NCBI RefSeq assembly: GCF_013004375.1
Contig: NZ_JABERI010000012.1
Location: 1-64,000, forward strand
Reading direction: 5' to 3'
DNA: 64,000 nucleotides
Origin: Acinetobacter terrae
GTDB taxonomy: Bacteria; Pseudomonadota; Gammaproteobacteria; Pseudomonadales; Moraxellaceae
A program made the translations under genes and the position numbers. Of this stretch, positions 55,462-64,000 are shown in pieces (the stretch's first letter is position 1; each line of letters opens with the position of its first letter). A model generated the notes under the pieces. It saw nothing but the letters and a program-made list of their open reading frames with translations. It made no database searches and was not told the DNA's origin.

Positions 55462-56493
55462 TTGAAACTGATTTCTCCCACACAAGCTGTCCCTACGCAT
55501 ATCATTTCTGGATTTTTAGGGGCTGGAAAAACCACCTTGCTCAAGCATTTACTCAGTCAAAAACCTGAAAATGAAGTTTGGGCGGTGCTGATGAACGAGT
55601 TCGGACAAATTGGTGTAGATCAGCAGATGTTGCCGCAAACACAAGGCTATGAAGTCAAAGAGTTATTGGGGGGGTGTCTTTGCTGTAGCAGTCAATTACC
55701 GATGCAAATTGCTTTATCTCGATTATTGTCGGAAAGTAAACCGGATCGATTATTTATCGAACCGACCGGTTTGGGGCATCCTGCACAATTACTGGAACAA
55801 CTTACCGAACCGCATTGGCAAAAGAGTATTGCCATGCGTGCCTTAGTCACGGTGGTGGATGGCTCGCGTTTGCATGATGCAGATTGGAGCAAGCAAAACC
55901 TGTATGCAGATCAGTTAAAAGCTGCGCAGATTATTGTGGTTTCTCATGCAGATCGCATGGATTTTGCAGACGATCAGGCTTTGGTAGCATTAAAGAGCGA
56001 ATATCAAGCCTATCAGCAAATCTGGCTGATGAGTGGGCAGGGTGAAATTGACCTTAAGCAAATTGATCTGCCGTATGTAGGTACTGAACGTAAGATTCAG
56101 CCCTTACTGAAAATTCAAAAAACATTTTCTACCGGGCAAAGTCTGCCAGAGATTAAACAATTACCTTATCATTACGTCGAGACTACTCAAGGCTATAGTG
56201 TGGCGGGTTGGAAGCTACCCAAGCGTTGGCAATTCGATTTTTATCTTTTATTGGATTTGCTTTGTGAGCAAAAGGATTGGCTTCGCATTAAAGGAATTTT
56301 TTATACCAATCAGGGTTGGAAAACTTTTAATTTTAATCCAGATCAATTTAATTATCAGTCTGCAGAAGAAGGCATTGATAACCGCATTGAAATCATTGTG
56401 CAAGATCAGCGAGATTGGCAACACTTTGAAGATCAATTATTTCAGTGTCAGCTGAATATGGGCGAAACTGATAAAACAACTCAGCAAAAGTAG
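55462..56493 (+). CDS. COG0523 GTPase, CobW/YjiA-like metal chaperone
   Basis: The protein has 343 residues with a TTG start. Walker A is GFLGAGKTTLLKHLL (about 17-31), the metal motif is GCLCC (about 71-75), and the GTPase motifs EPTGLGHP and VVSHADRMD follow. The C-terminal domain (about 225-340) is the CobW_C type. The GTPases of this group supply metal (zinc, cobalt or others) to client proteins. The metal here is not known, and no zinc-regulator site was recognised upstream. Confidence 0.85.
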   Translation: MKLISPTQAVPTHIISGFLGAGKTTLLKHLLSQKPENEVWAVLMNEFGQIGVDQQMLPQTQGYEVKELLGGCLCCSSQLPMQIALSRLLSESKPDRLFIEPTGLGHPAQLLEQLTEPHWQKSIAMRALVTVVDGSRLHDADWSKQNLYADQLKAAQIIVVSHADRMDFADDQALVALKSEYQAYQQIWLMSGQGEIDLKQIDLPYVGTERKIQPLLKIQKTFSTGQSLPEIKQLPYHYVETTQGYSVAGWKLPKRWQFDFYLLLDLLCEQKDWLRIKGIFYTNQGWKTFNFNPDQFNYQSAEEGIDNRIEIIVQDQRDWQHFEDQLFQCQLNMGETDKTTQQK

Positions 56494-56535
56494 TCCAAAT
56501 CTTATATGCTAAGCGCCAAATTTGAGGACTTTTTT

Positions 56536-57066
56536 ATGGCGCTTAAAGCAACGATTTATAAGGCTGATTTGAATATTGCCAATATGGATGATCATCAATA
56601 TGCTGATTATCAATTGACGATGGCTCTACATCCCTCTGAAACCATTGAGCGCTTGATGGTGCGTATTTTGGCCTATGCGCGTTTTGCTGGCGAAGCTTTA
56701 GAATTTACCAAAGATCTGTTTGAAACTGATGAACCGGCTTTGTGGGAAAAAGACTTAACCGGTCAGCTGATCAAGTGGATTGAAGTGGGTAGTCCAGATG
56801 AAGATAAAGTCAAAAAAGCCAGCGCCCGTTGTAAGCAAGTTGCAGTGGTCACCTATGGTTCATCGGTTGATGAATGGTATAAGCGCAACAGCAAATTAAA
56901 AACTTTAAGTAATGTTCAAGTCTGGAAGCTTTCTACAGCAACCACAGATGCACTGCCACAATTATGCGAACGCACCATGCAGTTACAATTAAACGTTATG
57001 GATGGTGAATGGACGCTGATTGGTGAGCATGCGCAAGTCGTGGTTGAATGGGAACAGTTACAGTAA
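56536..57066 (+). CDS. yaeQ: YaeQ family protein
   Basis: The protein has 176 residues from the ATG at 56536, which has a GAGGA ribosome site. An in-frame ATG at 56506 is less likely. It begins MALKATIYKADLNIANMDDH, the YaeQ N-terminus, and has the SPDEDKVKKASARCKQVAVV core of the family, which folds like a PD-(D/E)xK nuclease. Its role is unsettled; in enteric bacteria it was once linked to haemolysin expression. It follows the COG0523 gene by 42 bases and may be in the same operon. Confidence 0.9.
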   Translation: MALKATIYKADLNIANMDDHQYADYQLTMALHPSETIERLMVRILAYARFAGEALEFTKDLFETDEPALWEKDLTGQLIKWIEVGSPDEDKVKKASARCKQVAVVTYGSSVDEWYKRNSKLKTLSNVQVWKLSTATTDALPQLCERTMQLQLNVMDGEWTLIGEHAQVVVEWEQLQ

Positions 57067-57154
57067 ATATAAGCAGGATGTGGGTTTAGGCTTGCATCCT
57101 GATCACAAAATTGCGTATACCTGAAAATAATAAAAATGAAGAAGGGGGAAATAC

Positions 57155-57525
57155 ATGCCTCCTGATTTATATCGTTTGCTTATAGCCCTGGGTTATTGGT
57201 GCCATTAGCGGTGCAGGCTATGACGGTTAAGCCTGTTTGCTACTTTGATTGTGCTGATCGTTCTTATTTTTCTGATCTATGTTCAGGAGCATATTGAAGC
57301 CCTGAGTCATACAAGCATCGAATTATTTGTCCTGATCAATGCAAGACTCTAGATCAATATGAAGATTTATTTAGGGCTTATGACATGAAGGTGGTTCGCA
57401 GTGTGCAACATAAAACCGAACATCGAATTAGTGGACGCTGGATTTTAATTGGTTCAGCTGAAAATCATAAAAAACTGACCGCTTATTTACTCAACGATTC
57501 GAATATTCAAGAGCTTAGTTTTTAA
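57155..57525 (+). pseudogene. Decayed MgtC/SapB family gene
   Basis: The start is intact: a GGGGGA ribosome site, then ATG and MPPDLYRLLIAL. After a frameshift the text reads VIGAI and then SGAGYDG followed by a stop. Later, in another frame, ATLIVLIVLIFL is found, matching the GAGYxxLALLATLIVLLVL motif of the fifth helix of MgtC proteins. The end, from about 57352, reads as the C-terminal domain (HRISGRWILIGSAENHKKLT) to a TAA at 57525. The fragment is about 370 bases against about 700 for a complete gene, so the middle is deleted and several frame breaks are present. It cannot make a working protein. Confidence 0.75.
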
Positions 57526-57607
57526 ATACTGAAACCTTAAATCATAAAGAATCCGCTTGAATCGGGTTTATACTAAGTATTGAAAATTTAGTACTCAGTT
57601 TAGGTAA

Positions 57608-57952
57608 ATGACGATGACAAATGAATTAGAAATTATTGATTTAAAAGTGGGTGAAGGTAAAGAAGCAGTTAAAGGCGCGCTGATTACCACGCATTATACA
57701 GGCTGGTTGGAAGATGGAACCAAGTTTGATTCATCGATTGACCGTGGCAATTATTTTGAAACCGTGATTGGAACTGGTCGTGTAATTAAAGGTTGGGATC
57801 AGGGCATTATGGGAATGAAAGTGGGCGGTAAACGCAAATTACTTGTTCCTGCACATTTGGCTTATGGCGAACGAAAAATGGGTAAAATCATTCCTGCTAA
57901 CTCAAACCTTATTTTTGAAATTGAGTTATTCGACGTAAAAACACGTGATTAA
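57608..57952 (+). CDS. FKBP-type peptidyl-prolyl isomerase
   Basis: The protein has 114 residues, or 112 if the second ATG at 57614 is used. It is a single FKBP domain: GALITTHYTGWLEDGTKFDS, then IKGWDQGIMGMKVGGKRKLL, and PAHLAYGERKMG. There is no signal peptide, so it is a cytoplasmic isomerase of the simple FKBP type. Confidence 0.92.
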   Translation: MTMTNELEIIDLKVGEGKEAVKGALITTHYTGWLEDGTKFDSSIDRGNYFETVIGTGRVIKGWDQGIMGMKVGGKRKLLVPAHLAYGERKMGKIIPANSNLIFEIELFDVKTRD

Positions 57953-58058
57953 AATTTATTAATTTCTGATGAAGAAATGATCTGCAAGATACAGGGATAG
58001 ATCTTGCAAATACATGAAAAATTGTTTGAGTTTTCTTTTTTTATCGTTACATTAGTTA

Positions 58059-59954
58059 ATGAACAAGCGTAATTTAAGGATGATTCGCTTTTTGGATAAG
58101 AGCCATAATTTAATACATTTTTTTAAGTTTTTTCTTTTAGTCTGTGTATGCGTATTCGCGTGGCAAAAACCGGTATGGGCACACTATAATGCTGCGCCTG
58201 AATCAGATGATTTACAGCAAAAATTATTTAATCAGATTCAGTTTACTGAAAATAGCAGTACTCCCTTGCAAGGATTATGGCAGTATTATCCTGGGCAATT
58301 TATCACCCAACCCAGTTCCGTTCTAAAATCGACTAGCGTAAGTTTACCGATTTCTTTTAAAGAACTCACCGGTAGCAATGAAACCTACGGTACCTTCATT
58401 GGTCATTTTAAAATTCCCAAGGAATATATTGGGCGTCGTATTGCTATTTTTATTCCAAATCAATATGGCGCTTACCGCCTATATTTGAATGGAGATTTCG
58501 TGCTGCGTTTAGGTGAAATTGGTAAAGATACAACAACTCACCTCACAGAAAATGCACCTCGAATTGCCTTTATGGTCGTCAAAAAAGAATATTTCACCCT
58601 GACCATTCAAGCCTCAAATTTTGATCCTTTACATGGTGGATTAGAAAATCCTATGCGGATTGGTACCTCGAAAACCATTACTCGACAGTTTGAGCAGCTG
58701 ATGATGAGTATTGGTTTGGTTTGTGGTGCAGTATTGGGCGTTGGCATATTTACTTTAATGTTTTCCATTTTTCAAGGAAAGATTGGGCGCAGCAGTATTC
58801 GGGTATTTGTGTTTGGCATTTTTATCTTATTTTTGGCATTACATAATTTATTTTCTGCACCTTATGCCTACACGGTATTTACAGATATTAGCTGGATATG
58901 GGGAAGACGATTAGAGTTTCTATTTACTTATTTTGCAGTGGTATTTTTTCTGAGTTATATGATTTTACTCAACCAGCGCTATTTACATCCGATTATTTAT
59001 TTTGTAGCAATGCTGGTGCTTGGAATAAATATTGTTGTAACTGTATTTACTAGCCCTGAAATTTTTGAACGTTTAGCATTTTATAGTTCATTATTTAGCG
59101 TAGTGGTCATTTTGAATTTTGCCTATGGTTTTTATCTGACTCTAAAAACGAAAGAGAAATATTCTACGATTAATTTATGGGCTGTGGTTTTATTATGTGT
59201 GACATTTGTCCATGATTTTTTGTTGACGCTCCATTTAATTGAGTCCTTTAATCTCTCATTTATCTCTACCAGTTTTTATGCATTGTTGGTTATGTTCCAG
59301 CAGTCTAGAAATTTTGCGCGACATACCTCTTATATTGAGCAATTGAATAATAATTTACTTGAACTCAATAGCTCTTTAGATCAGAGAGTACAAGAGCGAA
59401 CCTTGCAGTTACATCAGCTCAATGAACAGTTAGAACGACAAATTCAAATTGATGCATTAACCGGTGCGTTTAACCGCCGTGCTTTAAATGCCGAGATACA
59501 GCGTTTATTTACCCTGACACAAAATCACAGTAATAGCACCTTGGCATTTGCCATGTTAGATGTGGATTATTTTAAAAATTATAATGATTACTATGGGCAC
59601 TTGAAGGGTGACGTGATTTTGCAAGACTTGGTTAAAATGATACAACATGCCTTGCCACCTTCAGCTTATGTGGCACGCTATGGGGGAGAGGAGTTTGCGA
59701 TTATTTTGCATAATGTTCCTAGTGAAGTGGTTTTAAAAGTGTTGCAACAGGTTTTAAATGCCGTAAGACAAGCACAGCTGGAACATGTAAATAGACCCGA
59801 CCAAAAACAATATGTGACCTTAAGTATGGGGGTTGCATGGATGGATCAAAATCATCCCTATGCCGATATACATGAACTCATGAAGGCTGCCGATGTCCAG
59901 CTTTATGCAGCTAAAGGTGCCGGTCGAGATCAATACCAAGCGCTGAGTGGTTAA
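58059..59954 (+). CDS. Membrane diguanylate cyclase with 7TMR-DISM sensor
   Basis: The protein has 631 residues. It has a signal-like N-terminal segment (about 20-42) and a periplasmic beta domain (about 50-205) like 7TMR-DISMED2. Seven transmembrane helices follow (about 212-425), then a coiled coil (about 430-468), and a GGDEF domain (about 470-630) with the active site GGEEF at 542-546. The domain makes c-di-GMP. The RxxD inhibitory site, which should sit five residues before GGEEF, is missing. Start codon choice is uncertain: the ATG at 58059 has no good ribosome site, and ATG 58080 or a TTG nearby are alternatives. It precedes pgaBCD by 322 bases on the same strand. Confidence 0.88.
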   Translation: MNKRNLRMIRFLDKSHNLIHFFKFFLLVCVCVFAWQKPVWAHYNAAPESDDLQQKLFNQIQFTENSSTPLQGLWQYYPGQFITQPSSVLKSTSVSLPISFKELTGSNETYGTFIGHFKIPKEYIGRRIAIFIPNQYGAYRLYLNGDFVLRLGEIGKDTTTHLTENAPRIAFMVVKKEYFTLTIQASNFDPLHGGLENPMRIGTSKTITRQFEQLMMSIGLVCGAVLGVGIFTLMFSIFQGKIGRSSIRVFVFGIFILFLALHNLFSAPYAYTVFTDISWIWGRRLEFLFTYFAVVFFLSYMILLNQRYLHPIIYFVAMLVLGINIVVTVFTSPEIFERLAFYSSLFSVVVILNFAYGFYLTLKTKEKYSTINLWAVVLLCVTFVHDFLLTLHLIESFNLSFISTSFYALLVMFQQSRNFARHTSYIEQLNNNLLELNSSLDQRVQERTLQLHQLNEQLERQIQIDALTGAFNRRALNAEIQRLFTLTQNHSNSTLAFAMLDVDYFKNYNDYYGHLKGDVILQDLVKMIQHALPPSAYVARYGGEEFAIILHNVPSEVVLKVLQQVLNAVRQAQLEHVNRPDQKQYVTLSMGVAWMDQNHPYADIHELMKAADVQLYAAKGAGRDQYQALSG

Positions 59955-60276
59955 GCGTTAAGATAGTTAATGGGGCGATAGGTATTTTATTTGATGCAAT
60001 CTGCATTCATATTTTAAAGCTATATTCTTAATTCTTATAAATCCAATAAGTTTATTTAAATATAACTACCTTGCTGGAAAAACAGACATATTGATGTGTT
60101 TTTTAAAGCTTTTATTCCAATTCATTGGTATTTTTTAAGATTCATTTCAGTTTTATTTGATAAAAAGCCAAGTTGAAATAACTGAATGTCATACATCAGG
60201 AAAGGCAAGATCCACATTTTATTGATGCAAAATGTGTGATATTCAGAGAATAAAATGATTTTTTGAGCACCATTTA
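59955..60276. other. Intergenic region between the cyclase and pgaB
   Basis: About 320 AT-rich bases with no credible gene. No trace of pgaA was seen. A short AAAAACA/TGTTTTT stem near 60076-60102 is too weak to call a terminator. The pgaB promoter probably lies here. Confidence 0.5.
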
Positions 60277-62268
60277 ATGAATACTCGCTTGCTTTCAACA
60301 TTGCTCTCCACTTCTCTTTCTGCAGTTTTGTGGCAGATTCCTCATTTAGCCTGGAGTCAAACGCCAGCGCATAATCCGACACTGACCGTGATTGGTTATC
60401 ATGAAATTATCAACACTGAAAATGCACTTATTCCTGAATATGCAGTGAGTACGACCCAATTTCAGCAACATATCGATTGGCTGAAAAAAAATGGTTTTCA
60501 CTTTATTAATGTTGATCAGCTTATTCAAGCGCATCAAGGGAAATATAGCTTACCGACAAAACCGGTTTTATTGACGGTGGATGATGGCTATGCCTCTTTT
60601 TATCAAAATGCCTATCCGATTGTTAAAGCCAATAAAATTCCTGTGGTTTTGGCGGTGGTGGGTTCATGGTTAGAACCCAAAGAAGATCAAAACATCGATT
60701 TTTCAGGTGAGCAGATTCAGCGTAAAGAAATGCTGTCCTGGGCAGAATTGAAAGAGATGCAAGACAGTGGTTTAGTGGAAATGGCCAGTCACAGTTATAA
60801 TTTGCATCGCGGTATTGTAGGCAATCCACAAGGCAATCTTGAACCTGCGGCGGTCACACGCTTATATGATCCTAAATCTGCGAGCTATGAAGATGATAGC
60901 CACTATCAGCAGCGTATTTCCAATGATTTAAAACAGAATAACCAATTGCTGATTGCCCATGGTTTGAAATCACCACGCATAATGGTCTGGCCTTATGGTC
61001 ACTATAATATGCAAACCGTGAAAATTGCCAAACAACTGGGTATGCCGGTTGCCATCAGTCTGGATGATGGTGCAGATTCGGCGAAAAGTTCACTGGGTCA
61101 GCTCAATCGGATTTTGATTGAAGGCAATATGACCACAGCAGATTTAGCGCGAGAAATACAAAATCGTCAGCAACATTTGGGCGATAATAACCGTCCGCAA
61201 AAAATTATGCATATCGATCTAGATTACATTTACGACAAAGATCCGATTCAACAGGAACGTAATCTTGATCATCTGCTGGACCGGATTGTGGCGACGAAAG
61301 TGAATACCGTGTATTTACAGGCTTTTTCCGATCCGGATGCCAACGGTTCAGCGGATATGGTGTATTTCCCCAATCATTATTTGCCGATGCGCGCAGACTT
61401 GTTTAATCGGGTCGCCTGGCAAATTCAGACCCGAACCCAAGTAGGGCGTGTCTATGCGTGGATGCCATTACTGGCTTGGGAATTACCTAAAAATAATCCG
61501 GTGTCTAAAGATGTGGTTGAAACCCAGCAAACGGAAGATTCTCAGCATTTGAATATGGGATATCGCCGTTTAAGTCCATTTTCACCCGATGCACGAAAAA
61601 CCATTAGCGGAATTTATCAAGACCTGGCCAAGTCGGTGCCTTTTAACGGTATTTTATTCCATGACGATACCACTTTATCTGACTATGAAGATGCCAGTCC
61701 CGAAGCTTTGAAAGCCTATGCAGCTATTGGTTTGCCGACAGATTTAGCCAAAATTCGCAGCAATGATGCCGATCTGCAAAAATGGACCGCTTATAAGACC
61801 AAGTACATTGATGACTTTGCATTGCAACTGGCACAACAAGTCCGTCAGTATCATCCTTTTTTACTGACTGCACGAAATTTATATGCACAAGTTGCGCTCA
61901 AACCCTATGCAGAAAATTGGTATTCACAGTCTTTAGAACAGTCCATCAATCGTTATGATTTCACTGCCATTATGGCGATGCCTTATATGGAACAAGCAGC
62001 CAATAGCGATGCTTTTTATCGAGATATTGTCAATCGCGTGAAGCAATTTCCAAAGGGAATCAAAAAAACAGTCTTTGAATTGCAGGCAGTGAACTGGCGA
62101 ACCAATCAAAAAGTTCCATCAGATGAGATGGCTCAAACCATTCAATCTTTATATGAACAAGGTGCAATGCACGTGGCTTACTATCCGGATGATCCGATTC
62201 AGGATCATCCCGATACGCGAGTGTTACGCAAGGCCTTTGATTTGAAATCAAGCAAACTTGTTCCTTAA
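60277..62268 (+). CDS. pgaB: PNAG N-deacetylase PgaB
   Basis: The protein has 663 residues. A signal peptide of about 28 residues ends near AWSQ, and no lipobox Cys is present, unlike Escherichia coli PgaB. The N-terminal polysaccharide deacetylase domain (about 35-300) has VLLTVDDGYASFYQNAY and MASHSYNLHRG, which hold the metal-binding Asp and His residues. The C-terminal glycoside-hydrolase-like domain (about 310-650) opens HIDLDYIYDKDPIQQERNLD. It trims acetyl groups from poly-beta-1,6-GlcNAc in the periplasm for export. It is the first gene of pgaBCD here, with no pgaA upstream. Confidence 0.93.
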   Translation: MNTRLLSTLLSTSLSAVLWQIPHLAWSQTPAHNPTLTVIGYHEIINTENALIPEYAVSTTQFQQHIDWLKKNGFHFINVDQLIQAHQGKYSLPTKPVLLTVDDGYASFYQNAYPIVKANKIPVVLAVVGSWLEPKEDQNIDFSGEQIQRKEMLSWAELKEMQDSGLVEMASHSYNLHRGIVGNPQGNLEPAAVTRLYDPKSASYEDDSHYQQRISNDLKQNNQLLIAHGLKSPRIMVWPYGHYNMQTVKIAKQLGMPVAISLDDGADSAKSSLGQLNRILIEGNMTTADLAREIQNRQQHLGDNNRPQKIMHIDLDYIYDKDPIQQERNLDHLLDRIVATKVNTVYLQAFSDPDANGSADMVYFPNHYLPMRADLFNRVAWQIQTRTQVGRVYAWMPLLAWELPKNNPVSKDVVETQQTEDSQHLNMGYRRLSPFSPDARKTISGIYQDLAKSVPFNGILFHDDTTLSDYEDASPEALKAYAAIGLPTDLAKIRSNDADLQKWTAYKTKYIDDFALQLAQQVRQYHPFLLTARNLYAQVALKPYAENWYSQSLEQSINRYDFTAIMAMPYMEQAANSDAFYRDIVNRVKQFPKGIKKTVFELQAVNWRTNQKVPSDEMAQTIQSLYEQGAMHVAYYPDDPIQDHPDTRVLRKAFDLKSSKLVP

Positions 62269-62279
62269 AGGAATTCTAT

Positions 62280-63572
62280 ATGTCAACGCTGCAGCATTTT
62301 TGGCATTCCGCTTTGCACTTTGTCTTTTATTATCCATTGTTTATGTCATATTTATGGATGATTGGTGCACTGATTTTCTATTGGAAAGAACGACAAGATC
62401 CACCGTGTCAACAACCGAAGCCACTTGCTGCTTATCCCAAAGTGGCGGTGCTGGTGCCTTGTTTTAATGAAGGTGATAACGCGGAAGAAACCTTAAGTCA
62501 TGCCTTGGCACTGGATTATCCAAATTTTGAAGTGATTGCGATTAATGATGGCAGCTCAGATAACACTGCAGACGTCTTAAACCGTTTGGCTGTACAGCAT
62601 GAAAAGCTGCGTGTGGTGCATTTGGCACACAATCAAGGCAAAGCCATGGCATTACAGGCGGGAAGCTTGTTGACCGATGCCGAATATTTGATAGGCATCG
62701 ATGGTGATGCCTTACTCGATCCGCACGCAGCAACCTGGATGCTACGCCATTTTCTGGAAGATGAAACTGTCGCTGCTGTCACCGGTAATCCACGGATTCG
62801 TACCCGTTCCACCTTGATTGGTCGTATTCAGGTGGGAGAGTTTTCTTCTATCGTGGGGATGATCAAACGTGCGCAACGTAGTTTTGGACGACTGTTTACC
62901 GTTTCTGGCGTGATTACGGCATTTCGTAAAAGTGCGGTGCATGAAGTCGGTTATTGGTCACCTGACATGCTGACTGAAGATATTGATATTACCTGGAAGC
63001 TGCAACGTGCCGGCTGGAATATTCACTTTGAACCGAATGCCTTGGTCTGGATTTTAATGCCAGAAACCTTCAATGGTTTGTGGAAACAGCGGCTGCGTTG
63101 GGCGATGGGTGGGGCACAAGTGCTGATTAAAAATATGGATGTACTGTTTAAACCGAAACTGAATTTTTTATGGCCCTTGTTATTTGAACTGGTCTTAACG
63201 CTGGTCTGGTCTTATTTAATGCTGTTTATGGCGATTCTTTGGTTAATTCATTTTATTGTTCCACTTGGAATTAATGGGGGGAGTTCTCCATTTTTGCCTT
63301 ATGGAACAGGCATGCTATTAGGAGCAACTTGTTTACTTCAGTTTGCGCTCAGTAAATGGATGGACAGTCGTTATGAACCCGGACTCGGTAAAAATTACTT
63401 CTGGATGATCTGGTATCCATTTGTATTTTGGTTGATCACGCTGTCTGCCAGTATTGTGGCATTTCCAAAAGTGTTGTTGCGTCGTGATGGCAAGCGTGCA
63501 CGTTGGGTCAGTCCAGACCGGGGTATGCGAAGTTCAACAATCAATAATGAGAGCATCCGCCATGAAAAATAA
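62280..63572 (+). CDS. pgaC: PNAG synthase PgaC
   Basis: The protein has 430 residues and is a family 2 membrane glycosyltransferase. Two N-terminal helices (about 13-35), a cytoplasmic GT2 domain and three C-terminal helices (about 300-415) are visible. Catalytic motifs are NDGSSDNT, the DxD motif in GIDGDALLDP, TEDIDITWKLQRAGW and QRLRWAMGGAQ (QxxRW). It polymerises GlcNAc at the inner membrane with PgaD, and in Escherichia coli needs c-di-GMP. It starts 11 bases after pgaB and overlaps pgaD by 11 bases. Confidence 0.95.
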   Translation: MSTLQHFWHSALHFVFYYPLFMSYLWMIGALIFYWKERQDPPCQQPKPLAAYPKVAVLVPCFNEGDNAEETLSHALALDYPNFEVIAINDGSSDNTADVLNRLAVQHEKLRVVHLAHNQGKAMALQAGSLLTDAEYLIGIDGDALLDPHAATWMLRHFLEDETVAAVTGNPRIRTRSTLIGRIQVGEFSSIVGMIKRAQRSFGRLFTVSGVITAFRKSAVHEVGYWSPDMLTEDIDITWKLQRAGWNIHFEPNALVWILMPETFNGLWKQRLRWAMGGAQVLIKNMDVLFKPKLNFLWPLLFELVLTLVWSYLMLFMAILWLIHFIVPLGINGGSSPFLPYGTGMLLGATCLLQFALSKWMDSRYEPGLGKNYFWMIWYPFVFWLITLSASIVAFPKVLLRRDGKRARWVSPDRGMRSSTINNESIRHEK

Positions 63573-63975
63573 TTCTTTAGTTATTGATTTACGCCGTTTA
63601 TTGCCTTGGCATAAACGTTATGCCTCAAATACCTCAACAGCGATAATGTGGGCGGTGTGGTTGTTTTTATGGCGTCCATTATTAATTGTAATTGGTGTAG
63701 TAAGTCTGCAAAAACAGCATGTCATTCATCAAATGTTTTCAGCTTTTGGTTTGGGAGTTGAACATGGGGTAAGTGCATTATTGGCATGTGTGGTCGCATT
63801 ACTCTTATGGTCGAATTTTGTTCCTTCCAAAGTGGTGAAGAAAACTCCGGCCAAAATTATGAAAGATTATGTGGATCATTTTGATTTACCTGTCCAAGAT
63901 ATTGAGCAGGGCCGTCAGCAAAAAGTCAGTGTAATCCATCATAATGATCACGGTAAAATCATTCGGATCGAATAA
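63562..63975 (+). CDS. pgaD: PNAG synthase subunit PgaD
   Basis: The protein has 137 residues from the ATG at 63562. It has two transmembrane helices (about 25-48 and 65-88) and a short cytoplasmic tail. It overlaps the end of pgaC by 11 bases, so translation is coupled. In Escherichia coli PgaD binds c-di-GMP together with PgaC. The longer reading that starts within pgaC is not the real gene. Confidence 0.88.
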   Translation: MKNNSLVIDLRRLLPWHKRYASNTSTAIMWAVWLFLWRPLLIVIGVVSLQKQHVIHQMFSAFGLGVEHGVSALLACVVALLLWSNFVPSKVVKKTPAKIMKDYVDHFDLPVQDIEQGRQQKVSVIHHNDHGKIIRIE

Positions 63976-64000
63976 TGAAACGTTGTTTGAGTTAAATATT

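Noticed and set aside
55237..55500. An 87-residue open frame on the minus strand, opposite the start of the COG0523 gene.
   Set aside because: No ribosome site, AT-rich translation with no family pattern, and overlap with a real gene start.
60076..60102. A 7-bp AAAAACA/TGTTTTT hairpin with a T-run as a terminator of the cyclase gene.
   Set aside because: The stem is all but one A-T and the loop is long. It is too weak to rely on.
63454..63561. The extended N-terminus of PgaD that starts inside pgaC.
   Set aside because: It translates the antipodal frame of the pgaC end with a Cys-rich string. PgaD homologues begin near the ATG at 63562.

Overview
The window looks like about 64 kb of an Acinetobacter chromosome. 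The coding DNA is AT-rich. Several genes and arrangements are typical of that genus: a DcaP-type porin, the pilGHIJ-chpA twitching locus, a signal-less YkuD enzyme of the ElsL type, pgaBCD, and a run of secreted proteins with a DUF6160-like N-terminus. No phage, integrase, insertion sequence or CRISPR array was seen. It reads as core chromosome with a few decayed genes and small accessory patches. The species cannot be fixed from sequence alone.

Layout. 1-1.2 kb: the 3' end of a 5S rRNA with its terminator, a decayed lipoamide dehydrogenase tail, and a repetitive LEA-like hydrophilin. 1.2-5.6 kb: a small exported protein, the Fe-S carrier ATPase Mrp/ApbC, a DUF2062 membrane protein, a LysE-family exporter, and dcd. 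5.8-12.3 kb: four tandem exported proteins that share one motif just after the signal peptide. This is the least explained operon here. 12.3-19.1 kb (minus strand): proS, an RND pump with its adaptor, and a DUF4124-like coiled-coil protein. 19.3-27.9 kb: pilG-pilH-pilI-pilJ-chpA and a final CheW-like gene, the chemosensory system that controls type IV pili. 27.9-31.4 kb: dapE, an entericidin-like lipoprotein, a DUF1853 protein, a YbaN-like protein, and ElsL-like YkuD. 31.6-32.5 kb: eight tRNA genes (four Val-TAC, four Asp-GTC) behind one strong promoter. 32.6-41.8 kb: DUF2750 and YdcF-like proteins, a PepSY/flavodoxin reductase behind a Fur-like box, a YcxB-like protein, a YccS-like protein, a Bcr/CflA pump and a nitroreductase. 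42-49 kb: DcaP porin, GltS, ChrA, a patatin-like lipoprotein, a 65-residue protein and an acyl-CoA thioesterase. 49.1-54.4 kb: TetR with a perfect operator palindrome, an MFS pump, a LysR regulator, a GST and an MhpA-like FAD monooxygenase. 54.6-57.6 kb: a small secreted gene with a frameshift, a COG0523 GTPase, YaeQ, and a decayed mgtC. 57.6-64 kb: an FKBP isomerase, a membrane diguanylate cyclase, and pgaB-pgaC-pgaD with no pgaA in front.

Several neighbours plausibly work together. The Chp genes form one signalling unit for twitching. The diguanylate cyclase may supply c-di-GMP to the PNAG synthase PgaC-PgaD encoded just downstream. The TetR regulator probably controls itself and the adjacent MFS gene. 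DapE (meso-diaminopimelate supply) and ElsL (muropeptide recycling) both feed peptidoglycan metabolism.

The best candidates for something undescribed are the four-gene exported-protein operon (5.8-12.3 kb), the hydrophilin with 11-residue repeats (0.65-1.1 kb), the small gene with an A-AAA-AAG frameshift site (54.7-54.9 kb), and the pga locus that lacks pgaA and follows a cyclase gene.
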